Translations under genes and position numbers: made by a program
In this document: piece by piece, positions 25,222 through 33,697 of the stretch
Layout of the letters: each line of letters begins with the position of its first letter
How positions within the stretch are numbered: the first letter of the stretch is position 1
Virus record (IMG/VR): IMGVR_UViG_3300042010_000040
Location: 1 to 64,000 of that record
Length of the DNA: 64,000 bases
Source of the DNA: a virus
Direction: 5' to 3' (one strand)
The notes under the pieces: model-generated
Seen by the model: only the letters and a program-made list of their open reading frames with translations
Database searches by the model: none
What the model was told of the DNA's origin: nothing

Positions 25222-25398
25222 ATGAAAGGCCATGAAGACCTCCTCGCAGGCTTGCTTCTGTTGGTTGTTATACTAATTGGTGGCTACACTTATCTAAACT
25301 CACAAGTGATTAAGCAGAGGGAAGTGTTACAAGTACCGGCAGCAGAGAAGAAAGTTGAGAAAAGAGTTTTTGAGTCGTTATCAAAGGTGACGGAATAA
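25222..25398 (+). CDS. small single-span membrane protein
   Basis: 58 aa with one transmembrane helix (about residues 7-25, LAGLLLLVVILIGGYTYL) and a charged tail. Preceded by AGGAG. Last gene of the rightward unit; it lies close to, but oppositely oriented from, the lysis genes. Confidence 0.6.
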   Translation: MKGHEDLLAGLLLLVVILIGGYTYLNSQVIKQREVLQVPAAEKKVEKRVFESLSKVTE

Positions 25399-25417
25399 CT
25401 TTATTACAGACGAAAAG

Positions 25418-25452
25418 AAGCCGAGGCTCCGTAAAGGATGTCCTCGGCTTTA
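25418..25452. terminator. bidirectional terminator between convergent units
   Basis: Perfect 9-bp arms AAGCCGAGG (25418-25426) and CCTCGGCTT (25442-25450). T-rich sequence follows on the plus strand, and the A-rich AAAAG before it gives a T-run on the minus strand. It separates the replication and lysis/structural units. Confidence 0.8.
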
Positions 25453-25521
25453 GTGTTTCTGAGATATAGTGAATGGCATCACTATTCAAATGTCTTCTAG
25501 GGAAGTTCTTATTCTTAGCTT

Positions 25522-25863
25522 TTAATTATTCGTCAATGTATTAATATTGTTATTCACAATCTTTTGATTCAGTTTCTTATCGCCTTGTAGCTCTTTAACC
25601 CGAAGCTCTAGCACATAGATACGTTGATCAGTACTAACTTGGTAATCATCTTGTCTTTCAGAAGTTTTATTAACTCTCTGCTCAAGATAATCTGTATTAT
25701 TAGCAACTACTTTCATAATGTCTTGTCTTACTAAAGTAAGCTTCTGTCCATAGTTATTAACGTTAGCGTTGTCACTTGAGTTAGACATCAAGATTGCTAT
25801 TAGAATTGTAGACAAAATTAGATAGGCTACAGTTGCTGTTCGATCCAATACCTTCCAGATCAT
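25522..25863 (-). CDS. membrane-anchored coiled-coil protein, lysis region
   Basis: 113 aa. An N-terminal transmembrane helix (about 9-28, TATVAYLILSTILIAILM) is followed by a charged helical region. It follows the spanin genes in the same operon. It could be a small holin/antiholin or a superinfection-related protein; undecided. Confidence 0.6.
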   Translation of the reverse strand: MIWKVLDRTATVAYLILSTILIAILMSNSSDNANVNNYGQKLTLVRQDIMKVVANNTDYLEQRVNKTSERQDDYQVSTDQRIYVLELRVKELQGDKKLNQKIVNNNINTLTNN

Positions 25864-25875
25864 TGGACCTCCAAG

Positions 25876-26157
25876 TTACTTTCGTTTGTTTATCGATCCA
25901 AAATACAGGTCTAATCTTGCAAGCAAATCAGAACGCATACCTTCAATGTTAGTTACTAATCGTTGCTCTGTATCCTTGAGCTGCTGATTACTTACCTTAT
26001 CTGTGTAGAGGAATAACACTCTACTCTCAAGCTCTTTGTTTTGTGTTCGGATATCTTGGATAACAAGCATACCAAGTGCCATCACTACAGAGAGAAGACC
26101 TATAGCAAATTTCTCCCAGATGGCCGTAATGCGTGTGTTGGCTGAGTCATTTGACAT
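25876..26157 (-). CDS. membrane-anchored coiled-coil protein, lysis region
   Basis: 93 aa from the ATG at 26157 (MSNDSANTRIT), with GGAG upstream; the frame is open further upstream but that part covers the o-spanin gene. One transmembrane helix (about 17-36) and a long charged helix. The layout resembles its downstream neighbour, so both may derive from one gene. Possible holin-type protein. Confidence 0.6.
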   Translation of the reverse strand: MSNDSANTRITAIWEKFAIGLLSVVMALGMLVIQDIRTQNKELESRVLFLYTDKVSNQQLKDTEQRLVTNIEGMRSDLLARLDLYFGSINKRK

Positions 26158-26437
26158 TCTTGTACAGCTCCATCTGAGATTTCTTATTCTTGCGGATAGC
26201 TTCCATTTGCTTTTCCCACAAACCAATACAACCCACATTCTTGTTCTGTGCAAGAGCTAGATCAATCAAACTCTCTCCAGCAGGTTTAGCACGACAAGGG
26301 CTTACAAGAAGTGCATCACTTGGATACACATTCGTTATCATTGGGGTAGGTGGTGCAATAACCTTGTTTGAGCAGGCTGACAATGTTATCAGAAAGCAAC
26401 CCATCATCAGGCAAGACATTAGGTTTAAGATTCTCAT
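26147..26437 (-). CDS. o-spanin, outer-membrane lipoprotein (Rz1-like)
   Basis: 96 aa. A lipoprotein signal ends in the lipobox L19-S20-A21-C22, giving a mature outer-membrane lipoprotein. The first 122 bases overlap the end of the i-spanin gene in another frame, as in lambda Rz/Rz1. With the i-spanin it fuses inner and outer membranes in the last step of lysis. Confidence 0.85.
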   Translation of the reverse strand: MRILNLMSCLMMGCFLITLSACSNKVIAPPTPMITNVYPSDALLVSPCRAKPAGESLIDLALAQNKNVGCIGLWEKQMEAIRKNKKSQMELYKNVK

Positions 26438-26756
26438 TCTTAATGTTCTCTTGTTTGGCTGCTACAGGAGGCTTACCTTTAGGTAAGCGTAGCTTTTCAA
26501 TATTATCAGATATCACTTCAATTTTAGTTTGAAGATCCTTTTTACCAGCTTCCACTTCAACCACCGAAGCATCATCAATTTGACAGGACAAATCCTTTAA
26601 GTTAAGGGACTTTTGCATGTCTGAATTGACGTTAATAGCTTGGACTAGTGCTTGCTCAGCTATGAGCTTATCGTCGTGTAGAGATAGAGAAAGCCAGCCT
26701 AAAGCACCTACTGTTGCAGATAGTCCAAGGATAATGTAGAATATCCAACTATTCAT
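26316..26756 (-). CDS. i-spanin (Rz-like)
   Basis: 146 aa. An N-terminal signal-anchor (about 4-24, WIFYIILGLSATVGALGWLSL) is followed by a periplasmic coiled-coil with two Cys. Paired with the overlapping o-spanin. It is separated from holin and endolysin by a plus-strand homing endonuclease. Confidence 0.8.
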   Translation of the reverse strand: MNSWIFYIILGLSATVGALGWLSLSLHDDKLIAEQALVQAINVNSDMQKSLNLKDLSCQIDDASVVEVEAGKKDLQTKIEVISDNIEKLRLPKGKPPVAAKQENIKNENLKPNVLPDDGLLSDNIVSLLKQGYCTTYPNDNECVSK

Positions 26757-26823
26757 TCCAAACCTCTTGTCTAAGTCTGTTTTTCATGTTAATCTATATA
26801 CTCAATAATTTAAGAGGTGGTTT

Positions 26824-27591
26824 ATGTCGGTTAGAATGAATAAAGAAAAATCTATAGGTCAAATATTTGAAAACAAGTATGGAAAATACGAAGTGGTTGA
26901 CTACGAATCTGCACGGATGGTTAAAGTCCGTTGGCAAGATTATCCTTGTGATGTTTGGTGTCAGTGGCACGACGCTGTCCGTGGCAATGTCAAAAACCCC
27001 ATGTATCCCTCTATTTTTGGGGTAGGTTACTTCGGGATAGGTCCTTATTTCGCATATGCAAAGAATTCCAAGACTATTGAAAAGAGTTATAGCTGCTGGA
27101 AAGCTATGCTGCAAAGATGCTATGACAATTCATCTTACGATCAGTGGAACAGTTATTACGATTGCTTAGTCGAACCTGTTTGGCACAATTATCAAAATTT
27201 TGCCAAGTGGTACTTGGATAATTATAAAGAAGATCACCAACTGGACAAAGATATCTTAGTAAAAGGAAATCGTACTTACGGTCCAGAAGTTTGCTTGTTT
27301 GTTCCCACCCGAATTAACAGATTATTCATTCGTAATAAAAGTTGTCGAGGTGATTTACCAATAGGTGTTTGTATGAAGCAAAAAGTAACCCCTAGGTACA
27401 TAGCTGCTTGTACAAATCCTGATGGTATTCAACAGTACCTTGGAACTTATAATACACCACTGGAAGCGTTTCAAGTGTATAAAGAGTTTAAGGAAACTAC
27501 TATAAAACAAGTAGCAGAGGAATATAAGAAAGACATCTCAGAAGTCTTGTATAATATCCTCGTTACCTATGAAGTAGCACAGGACGACTAG
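26824..27591 (+). CDS. putative homing endonuclease inserted in the lysis cassette
   Basis: 255 aa on the plus strand between minus-strand lysis genes. It has CWKAMLQRCYDNSSYDQW, then QLDKDILVKGNRTYGPEVCLFVP, and an AP2-like basic part (GVCMKQKVTPRYIAACTNP... LGTYNTPLEAFQVYKEFKE). It is similar in layout to the gene at 20437-21072. GAGG upstream of the ATG. The orientation and position point to insertion of a mobile gene between endolysin/holin and spanins. Confidence 0.7.
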   Translation: MSVRMNKEKSIGQIFENKYGKYEVVDYESARMVKVRWQDYPCDVWCQWHDAVRGNVKNPMYPSIFGVGYFGIGPYFAYAKNSKTIEKSYSCWKAMLQRCYDNSSYDQWNSYYDCLVEPVWHNYQNFAKWYLDNYKEDHQLDKDILVKGNRTYGPEVCLFVPTRINRLFIRNKSCRGDLPIGVCMKQKVTPRYIAACTNPDGIQQYLGTYNTPLEAFQVYKEFKETTIKQVAEEYKKDISEVLYNILVTYEVAQDD

Positions 27592-27605
27592 TCGTCCTGT
27601 TTTTC
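27579..27605. terminator. 22-bp perfect palindrome at convergent stops
   Basis: Each half reads ACAGGACGACT on its own strand (27579-27600), followed by TTTTT on the plus strand. It holds the stop codons of the plus-strand homing gene and the minus-strand holin gene and probably terminates the plus transcript. Confidence 0.7.
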
Positions 27606-27842
27606 CTCAACATCTTCAGAAACTTGGCGAACAAACCTACCAATAAAACCAAGACTGGCAACACTGCCCATTACAAGAACGATGTAGAAAGGGCTCATAT
27701 AAACAAGCCCCATTCCAAATGCTAGTGATAGGCCGTATGCAAGAGCAATGAGCACATTAGCGAACAGAGATAAAGCACTATAGCTTTTAAGTTGTTTCTT
27801 CCAATCTTCTATCAAAGTAGGACGTTTAATTTTTACCTTCAT
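27588..27842 (-). CDS. putative holin
   Basis: 84 aa. Basic N-terminus, two transmembrane helices (about 25-45 and 49-68) and an acidic tail (SEDVEEKQDD). It overlaps the end of the endolysin gene by 17 bases. Holins set lysis timing; with an SAR endolysin the pore may be a pinholin. Assigned by topology and position only. Confidence 0.65.
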   Translation of the reverse strand: MKVKIKRPTLIEDWKKQLKSYSALSLFANVLIALAYGLSLAFGMGLVYMSPFYIVLVMGSVASLGFIGRFVRQVSEDVEEKQDD

Positions 27843-28353
27843 TAACCACCTCTTTAATATCTACTGGAACTTCACCCATGCAGTATTTGTACTCAAGTGA
27901 TCGTCTAATAACCAATCCCTTAAGCATTTTCTTTTTCGCGTAAACCCATTTAGTCAACTCTTGACAAGCCCCATCATAATCCTTTGCATTAAGTTTCTTA
28001 AGCATTGTGCTAGAAGAGAAGTTACCGATCCCCGCATTATAAACAAAAGAGAGCATTGCAGCATGTTGATAATCAGATTTGAAAGGAACTTTCACAACAG
28101 ACATCAATTGCTTGTCATGCTCTTTTAAGTCTGTAGCCATCTGATCTAGGCATTGCCCATCTGTGTAGGTTTTACCAAGGACAGCTTCCTTGCCAGTATT
28201 ACCATAGCAAACTGTTACAATACCAACGGGATCAATATAAGCTTTATTCTCTTTGCCTTCAAATGGTGCTACGATGAATGCTCCAGAAATTGCCAAGGCA
28301 GAGCCCAGACCAACTCCAAGAAGCTTTTTATACAAATTAGAGTTGGTTGACAT
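27826..28353 (-). CDS. SAR endolysin, GH24 lysozyme
   Basis: 175 aa. It cleaves peptidoglycan. An N-terminal weakly hydrophobic helix (about 11-29, rich in Gly/Ala) acts as a signal-arrest-release domain. The catalytic triad spacing of GH24 is exact: E32-x8-D41-x5-T47. Length fits P1/P21-type lysozymes. A holin and, further on, spanins complete the cassette. Confidence 0.92.
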   Translation of the reverse strand: MSTNSNLYKKLLGVGLGSALAISGAFIVAPFEGKENKAYIDPVGIVTVCYGNTGKEAVLGKTYTDGQCLDQMATDLKEHDKQLMSVVKVPFKSDYQHAAMLSFVYNAGIGNFSSSTMLKKLNAKDYDGACQELTKWVYAKKKMLKGLVIRRSLEYKYCMGEVPVDIKEVVNEGKN

Positions 28354-28362
28354 AAAATACCT

Positions 28363-29820
28363 TTAAATTAAATAAGAACCAGAGATGAGAATAGATCCCG
28401 AAGCGTCAACAGGAAGATAATTTCTTCCCGCACCAAACGGAGTATCCGTCAGGGTTATTTTAGATGCCCCTGACTCAATAAACCCACCTACAACCCCTAC
28501 CGATGTAATGCTACCAACATTTATGTTGACAATCGTATTGCCACCAGAAGAGCAGGCATAGGGCAAGCCCCTAATTTCCATATTACCTGTTCCTGTGTGG
28601 CCGGACCATTGTATTTCAGCATCAAAGGTACATACACCGGAATCAATTTTGAAGTTTCCTCTTCGGATTTGGTATGTGCATCCACCAGTAGAAGAAGTAC
28701 CTGCAATATAAGGCAAAAATGTAAATACCCTACCTTGCCACTGTACATTTCCGGAGTAACTTATTTCCCCGTCGAATACACAAGCCGTTTCATATAAGCT
28801 AATCTTACCAGACGTTCCTGTAGCAACGATGGCTTTATCATTGATATTGGTTTTTGTAGATGTACATCCATTTAAGGTAATACTTGCAGGCCGACCGTCC
28901 GAGGTTTTAATTGCTAGGAAAGACGCTGCCATCCCCGCATTTGCCATGCTGCCGTGAAGTGCGTGGCATCCGTTGAGCACTAGACCCTTAATATTCTGGT
29001 ATTCGGTAGGTATGCCTGAAGTTGAGGCTGTTGACGTATGGGCAAAATAGCTGTCCAGCAATGACCCTTCTGCCCCACAACCATTCAATACCATACCATT
29101 AATATTACTAAAGACATAACCCCATTTGTTATTATCAGACCCTAGTGCGTCAAAAGAGCTGTAAGTTAGTCCATTAAAAGACCAGCCTGCATCATTTGGA
29201 TTATTGTATGCCCAACACCTTCTACCTGTGATCGATGTGTGGAACCCATTAAATACAAATCCGCCCCCCATATTGGTGGAAGACCAGACATTATCCAATG
29301 ACACCATAAAAGAGTTCTGACTGAAGATGCCATGCCTACCACAGAGCTGCACCCTTACATTGTCAATATACCCCTGAGAAACGAAATCTGTACTTCCAAG
29401 TATACCACCGTTTATGGATATACCATCCCTGCCAGCACCAGTAATGGCAAGGTGTTCAATACCAAAGTGGACCCCCGGACCAAAGCTAATCCCATCTTCT
29501 AAGGGAGATAATCCAGAAAACTCAATAATTGTAGCAATTGGCCCTTGCCCCCGAATAATAATATTATGAACTTGTCCGGGGGCATACTGAGTGAAGTACA
29601 AGGGTTGTGTTATCTTAAACCTTCCTTTTGGAAGTTCAAAAATCCCCCCACGATACTCAGTATTTGTTTGAAGAAAATCTCTAAGTTCAATAAAGGCTTC
29701 AGTGTCATCAGCAACCCCATCACCCACAGCACTGAAATCCTTTATGTCATCAGATAATTTTTCTTGCAAATTCCTTGCAAACTCATTTGGGCCATAATAA
29801 AGAACATCAGTGCTATTCAT
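28363..29820 (-). CDS. tailspike or tail fibre with pectate-lyase-like beta-helix
   Basis: 485 aa from the ATG at 29820 (MNSTDVLYYG), with AAGGA upstream; an open extension to 29871 overlaps the previous gene. The motif GDGVADDTEAF near residue 40 opens a parallel beta-helix of the pectate-lyase type, and the rest is rich in Gly/Asn/Ser turns. Such proteins bind or cut surface polysaccharide. No catalytic residues can be named. Confidence 0.75.
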   Translation of the reverse strand: MNSTDVLYYGPNEFARNLQEKLSDDIKDFSAVGDGVADDTEAFIELRDFLQTNTEYRGGIFELPKGRFKITQPLYFTQYAPGQVHNIIIRGQGPIATIIEFSGLSPLEDGISFGPGVHFGIEHLAITGAGRDGISINGGILGSTDFVSQGYIDNVRVQLCGRHGIFSQNSFMVSLDNVWSSTNMGGGFVFNGFHTSITGRRCWAYNNPNDAGWSFNGLTYSSFDALGSDNNKWGYVFSNINGMVLNGCGAEGSLLDSYFAHTSTASTSGIPTEYQNIKGLVLNGCHALHGSMANAGMAASFLAIKTSDGRPASITLNGCTSTKTNINDKAIVATGTSGKISLYETACVFDGEISYSGNVQWQGRVFTFLPYIAGTSSTGGCTYQIRRGNFKIDSGVCTFDAEIQWSGHTGTGNMEIRGLPYACSSGGNTIVNINVGSITSVGVVGGFIESGASKITLTDTPFGAGRNYLPVDASGSILISGSYLI

Positions 29821-29821
29821 A

Positions 29822-30025
29822 TCAGGGAGTTCCTTCTGTGAATTCCCCGTCCAGATATACCCATCTTTCATCGGGCATTGGTTGTTCGTTAGTTATATCA
29901 ACCAAAGTGGCCACAAATTCCGGTATAAATCTAAGTTCAATAGGGATATCCGTACCATCATCATAAAGCAGTGGTTTGATAATCTCCTGCACTACGTTGT
30001 TCTCTAATCTTGCATATATCTTCAA
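29822..30025 (-). CDS. small tail-associated protein
   Basis: 67 aa (MKIYARLENNVVQEIIKPL...). The pattern is like the short N-terminal domain common in phage tail-fibre or tail-assembly proteins (IPIELRFIPEFVATLVDIT). It lies between two fibre genes and overlaps the upstream gene by 4 bases. Possibly a fibre connector or chaperone. Confidence 0.6.
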   Translation of the reverse strand: MKIYARLENNVVQEIIKPLLYDDGTDIPIELRFIPEFVATLVDITNEQPMPDERWVYLDGEFTEGTP

Positions 30026-31071
30026 AGAGAATACTCCTCTACAATTATGATCCCTGCTGCACCAGCACCACCAGCATTGCCACCGGGGATGCTAGCGAGG
30101 GAGAGCCCACCGGCACCACCAGCACCAATTGTAGTAGAAGATGCCCCTGTCCCAGATGCCCCACCAGCAGGACCACCACCACCAAATACGGACGACCCAC
30201 CACCACCTGAGAAGGTTACAGTGGCAGCAAGGCTAAATGCTACGCTGCCAGCCGTACCACGGCTGTTTAATATAGAGGCGTTAGACCCTAGGCCACCCGC
30301 GCCTGCTGAAGTGATCGCCGGGAATGCACCAATGCCAGATCCGGCTGGACCTCCACCCCCACCGGTTGCGGTTGCAACAGCGCCAAAACTAGAACTAGCG
30401 CCATTAGAACCAGCACTGAATCCAGCCGCACCACCAGCACCACCAGCACCTACGGTAACAGCTATTGCCGAGAGTGCACCTGCAACAACACCATCACAAT
30501 ATCCACCTGCACCACCACCACCCCCTGCGGCTGATTGGCCAGCACCAGTGGCACCTGCCCCACCACCACCACCACCACCCGAGTGCAACTTATATCTAGT
30601 AAAAGCTGTCTTTGAGTGTGTAGTAAAAGTTGTTGCTCCTGTTGTCGTCGCTGCTGCATCATCTACAGAGATTCGCTGAACACCGCCCACATTGGTGTAC
30701 ACAGTTCTGCGTAACAACCTACCTTGAGTTGGAAACGCAACATCCCAGTAGGTGTGGGTTACATCTGTCACAGGGTTTTGGTTTAAGCTATCAGCTACAG
30801 CTACATAAATAGTACCGTCTGAACCTTGGACGTATGAACGCTCACCACTTGTGGTGAAATAGTAGTTATCAGTGGCTGACCAAACACTAATACCCTTCTG
30901 GAATAAGTGCAGGATTGCATTATCCTGACGGTTCTGTGCAAAGTTCTCCCACTGAAAAGGTGGGACTTCAGCAGTCCAGCCAGTCTGAATCTTGACATCA
31001 CTTGGGGCAACAATAGAACCACCAGAGGCCCATTGAAAACTAAAATCGGGTTTGTTTACTTCAGCAGCCAT
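30022..31071 (-). CDS. glycine-rich tail fibre / receptor-binding protein
   Basis: 349 aa. An N-terminal attachment domain (about 1-150) contains the WASGGSIVAPSD and RQDNAILHLFQKG stretches. A C-terminal half is extremely rich in Gly/Ala with runs of up to seven Gly. This resembles the polyglycine-helix sandwich of T4-like gp38 adhesins, where loops between Gly runs bind the receptor. It ends in a hydrophobic IIIVEEYSL. The gp38 comparison is by composition. Confidence 0.7.
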   Translation of the reverse strand: MAAEVNKPDFSFQWASGGSIVAPSDVKIQTGWTAEVPPFQWENFAQNRQDNAILHLFQKGISVWSATDNYYFTTSGERSYVQGSDGTIYVAVADSLNQNPVTDVTHTYWDVAFPTQGRLLRRTVYTNVGGVQRISVDDAAATTTGATTFTTHSKTAFTRYKLHSGGGGGGGAGATGAGQSAAGGGGGAGGYCDGVVAGALSAIAVTVGAGGAGGAAGFSAGSNGASSSFGAVATATGGGGGPAGSGIGAFPAITSAGAGGLGSNASILNSRGTAGSVAFSLAATVTFSGGGGSSVFGGGGPAGGASGTGASSTTIGAGGAGGLSLASIPGGNAGGAGAAGIIIVEEYSL

Positions 31072-31085
31072 TATTAAATCCTTTG

Positions 31086-31847
31086 TTAGATGAGCTGAGC
31101 ATATAGCCCACCCAATGATAAATCACTCAAATCTCCGTAGCCTTTGGCATTCAGAGCACCTTGAAAACCAAAATAGTTTTCCGCAATAAACTCACCAAAA
31201 TTGATTCTTACACCAATTGGCTTTGGAATAAATCTAGAAGGGTAACCGGAGGAATAGGATGTATAAGTAAGTAGTACTTTCTCAAAAGAAGATAACTCTC
31301 TCCCTAGCATTACAGTAACTTCAGCATTACCCTCTGCAACAACCAAGCTCATATCAATTCCAAATATGAATTGCATAAACTCTATGAATTGGTTTGGGGT
31401 TACATTTGTATTATTCTTTACAATCTTAGCTTTAATGAACAGTCGATATTGTTCATCTGTAAGGAGTGTGTTCCCAGCTAAGGGATTGTTGATATCGTAA
31501 TACGGTCCACCAAGTGCTGGGTTATCCAAGTCACCGTAAGATTGAGCATCTGGATAGCCAACAAAAGCGAAGAACGTTAATAATGCTGTATCAATAAGCT
31601 CTCTTGGTTGGCCTACGATATCGCCAATGATGTCTAATTGAGCACCAACAGCAGTGTCAATAGAGCGCTCTTGCATCAATTGACGGAAGACTTCTTGAAG
31701 TTCAATCTTTCCGCCAAGGAGGAGTTGGAGGTACTTGTCGAACACAATCGGCCCAGAGCCATCTGAATCTAGCATAAACTGCTGAGTCACACGAGAACGT
31801 GCTACAGAAAGGTAATCCTCAATATTGAACAAATTCAATTCTGACAT
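31086..31847 (-). CDS. baseplate-associated protein, DUF2612-like
   Basis: 253 aa. The early IEDYLSVARSRVTQQF helix and the LQLLLGGKIELQEVFRQLMQ segment with GAQLDIIGDIVGQ recall DUF2612 proteins that follow the J-like protein in myophages. It probably links baseplate to fibres. Located exactly after baseplate J. Confidence 0.75.
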   Translation of the reverse strand: MSELNLFNIEDYLSVARSRVTQQFMLDSDGSGPIVFDKYLQLLLGGKIELQEVFRQLMQERSIDTAVGAQLDIIGDIVGQPRELIDTALLTFFAFVGYPDAQSYGDLDNPALGGPYYDINNPLAGNTLLTDEQYRLFIKAKIVKNNTNVTPNQFIEFMQFIFGIDMSLVVAEGNAEVTVMLGRELSSFEKVLLTYTSYSSGYPSRFIPKPIGVRINFGEFIAENYFGFQGALNAKGYGDLSDLSLGGLYAQLI

Positions 31848-31856
31848 GCTACCTCC

Positions 31857-33296
31857 TTATGTGATAACTATGTTGACACTGGACAGTGAGGCAATCTCAT
31901 CGAAGGCTATAATTACGTTCGTAACTCCAACAGGTGCTGGCGAAGTACCGATTGTAAGCGATACAACTTCATGTCCCGGAATACTATTGATGGGAGTGTA
32001 CAGACGACTATAAATCACATCATCACCAGTACCAAAGTTAGCAGTGAAGTATTCAATTAATGCCGACTTGATAGCATCATTCCCGTTAGGTGGGAAGTTC
32101 ACATCTGTTGTGATGTTCATGCTAATATAAATTACAACAGGATCTGGGCGAGAGAAACTAATGTCGTGAGGGAAACCCTGAACATCAGAAATGCTTACAG
32201 TGGTGTTGCCATAGCTTAAAATACCAATCGGCTTGTTATCCCAAATAGCATTAGCAATGTCTGTAGACAATCCCCCGGAAACAATGGGGAGAAAACTGTG
32301 TGCAGGAACGCCATTACCGTCTACAACACTTGTGTCATTCTCATAGATGGTTACTTCGCTAACATTATCAAGATTGATAAGAGCAGAGTAGATAGCATCT
32401 AGCGTATTAGTTGCACGATCAAACTTACCATTGCGGAACCTAAGACGAAGCTCTTCATCTGTTTCACGATCTTCACCGGGAGTAGCTGCAACTGGGTTGT
32501 TTACACTATCCCAACCCAGCATTGGTGTGAGGATTGTGTCAATAGTGTTTGCAGGCTGTTCAATGATGCCAGATTCTACAGCAACAACTTCGCCAACAGT
32601 GCGTACTTTAGTAATACCAAGATTAACAGAAGTGGTAAAGTTTACAGTCTGGAAGATATCATTCCGATCAATTACAAGAGTCGTTCCAACAACAGAGGCT
32701 GTCAGCGTTGGATGAGCACCAGCAATAACACCTTGCAATCCTGCCAAGATTTCAGCAACAGTAGCACTCGCATCAGATGTAAACGTGATGGTGTTAGAGG
32801 TTGTTGTATTGGCATAAGTGATGGTGTAAGCTGTGCTATCTTGTAAGGTGACTACAGATACGGTAATCCCACTCGCCGTGCTCGGAGATAGAGAAATTGC
32901 ACCAACTGTAGTGAATTGTTCGCCAGTTGTAGAGCTACTTACAGTTTGTCCAACAGGGATTAGTGTGTTAGTGTCACCAGCTACAAGAATAGAGGATGTG
33001 GTGAAGGTTTGTTCTTTGCGGGTAATGCCCGCATATGCTACAAGGTTATCAAGAGCAATACCTGTTGCAGAGTTTGGGTCAAAGGCTGCGTATACTTCTT
33101 GGGCAGCTTCCCATAGATCAGCTTCACTTGGAGCAGCTATGGAGATGAGGCGACCTAGTGCTGAGCTATCTGAAGTGTCAACTTGGTCTCCGGGCTGAAT
33201 AAGGTCTTGAAAGAGTTGTACTGCTAAAGCTCGGTCATCGGCTAGGATGTCGGCCAACCTTTTTATTACGAATCCTTGGTCAGTTACCCCGGCCAT
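31857..33296 (-). CDS. baseplate J-like wedge protein
   Basis: 479 aa. The N-terminal ADILADDRALAVQLFQDLI... DTSDSSALGRLISIAAPSEADLWEAAQEVY is typical of gpJ/T4 gp6-like proteins. ATGIALDNLVAYAGITRKEQT and a central GEDRETDEELRLRFRN follow. It forms the ring of the baseplate periphery that changes shape on contraction. Confidence 0.9.
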   Translation of the reverse strand: MAGVTDQGFVIKRLADILADDRALAVQLFQDLIQPGDQVDTSDSSALGRLISIAAPSEADLWEAAQEVYAAFDPNSATGIALDNLVAYAGITRKEQTFTTSSILVAGDTNTLIPVGQTVSSSTTGEQFTTVGAISLSPSTASGITVSVVTLQDSTAYTITYANTTTSNTITFTSDASATVAEILAGLQGVIAGAHPTLTASVVGTTLVIDRNDIFQTVNFTTSVNLGITKVRTVGEVVAVESGIIEQPANTIDTILTPMLGWDSVNNPVAATPGEDRETDEELRLRFRNGKFDRATNTLDAIYSALINLDNVSEVTIYENDTSVVDGNGVPAHSFLPIVSGGLSTDIANAIWDNKPIGILSYGNTTVSISDVQGFPHDISFSRPDPVVIYISMNITTDVNFPPNGNDAIKSALIEYFTANFGTGDDVIYSRLYTPINSIPGHEVVSLTIGTSPAPVGVTNVIIAFDEIASLSSVNIVIT

Positions 33297-33310
33297 AAAA
33301 GTTCCTTAAA

Positions 33311-33688
33311 TTAATTGATTGGTTGCACAGATATGGGTGCTGTAACTTCACCAGTAACAACCTTAACTTGAAAGGTTAGGGAATACTGTCTGTTCTGGAA
33401 GGTAGATTTAAAAGAAACGATTTCTTTTACACCCTCTTCTTCTAGGATTGCTGTTTGAAAAATCAAATCAACAGAGGACTTAGACGTTTGCTTAATCCCA
33501 AGAATACGAGAAAGGTAGGGGACACCATAGGTTGTATCGGCAAACCACTCAGGTTCCATTGTTAACAGACGAATCTTCAAACGCTGAGCAACAGTTTGAG
33601 TAAATGGCTGTGTGGTGTATTCGCGTGTCAAAGGCCCATTGTTCCAAACTATGTCATGAGTTTGGGTATCAAGTAGAAAATCAATAAT
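33311..33688 (-). CDS. baseplate wedge protein, gp25/W-like, ATT start
   Basis: 125 aa if read from ATT at 33686-33688. The frame has no ATG or GTG before the conserved part; TTG at 33631 would remove the IDFLLDTQTHDIVWNNGP segment, which looks like the normal N-terminus. GGAGG lies just before the ATT codons (33683-33688), and an in-frame TAA of the spike gene ends at 33698. A VAQRLKIRLLTMEPEWF... GVPYLSRILG core fits gp25-like wedge subunits. Confidence 0.75.
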   Translation of the reverse strand: MIDFLLDTQTHDIVWNNGPLTREYTTQPFTQTVAQRLKIRLLTMEPEWFADTTYGVPYLSRILGIKQTSKSSVDLIFQTAILEEEGVKEIVSFKSTFQNRQYSLTFQVKVVTGEVTAPISVQPIN

Positions 33689-33697
33689 ACACCTCCA

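Noticed and set aside
30047-30679. 210-codon plus-strand Pro/Ala-rich frame
   Set aside because: It is the antisense image of the Gly-rich adhesin repeats; Gly codons read backwards give Pro.
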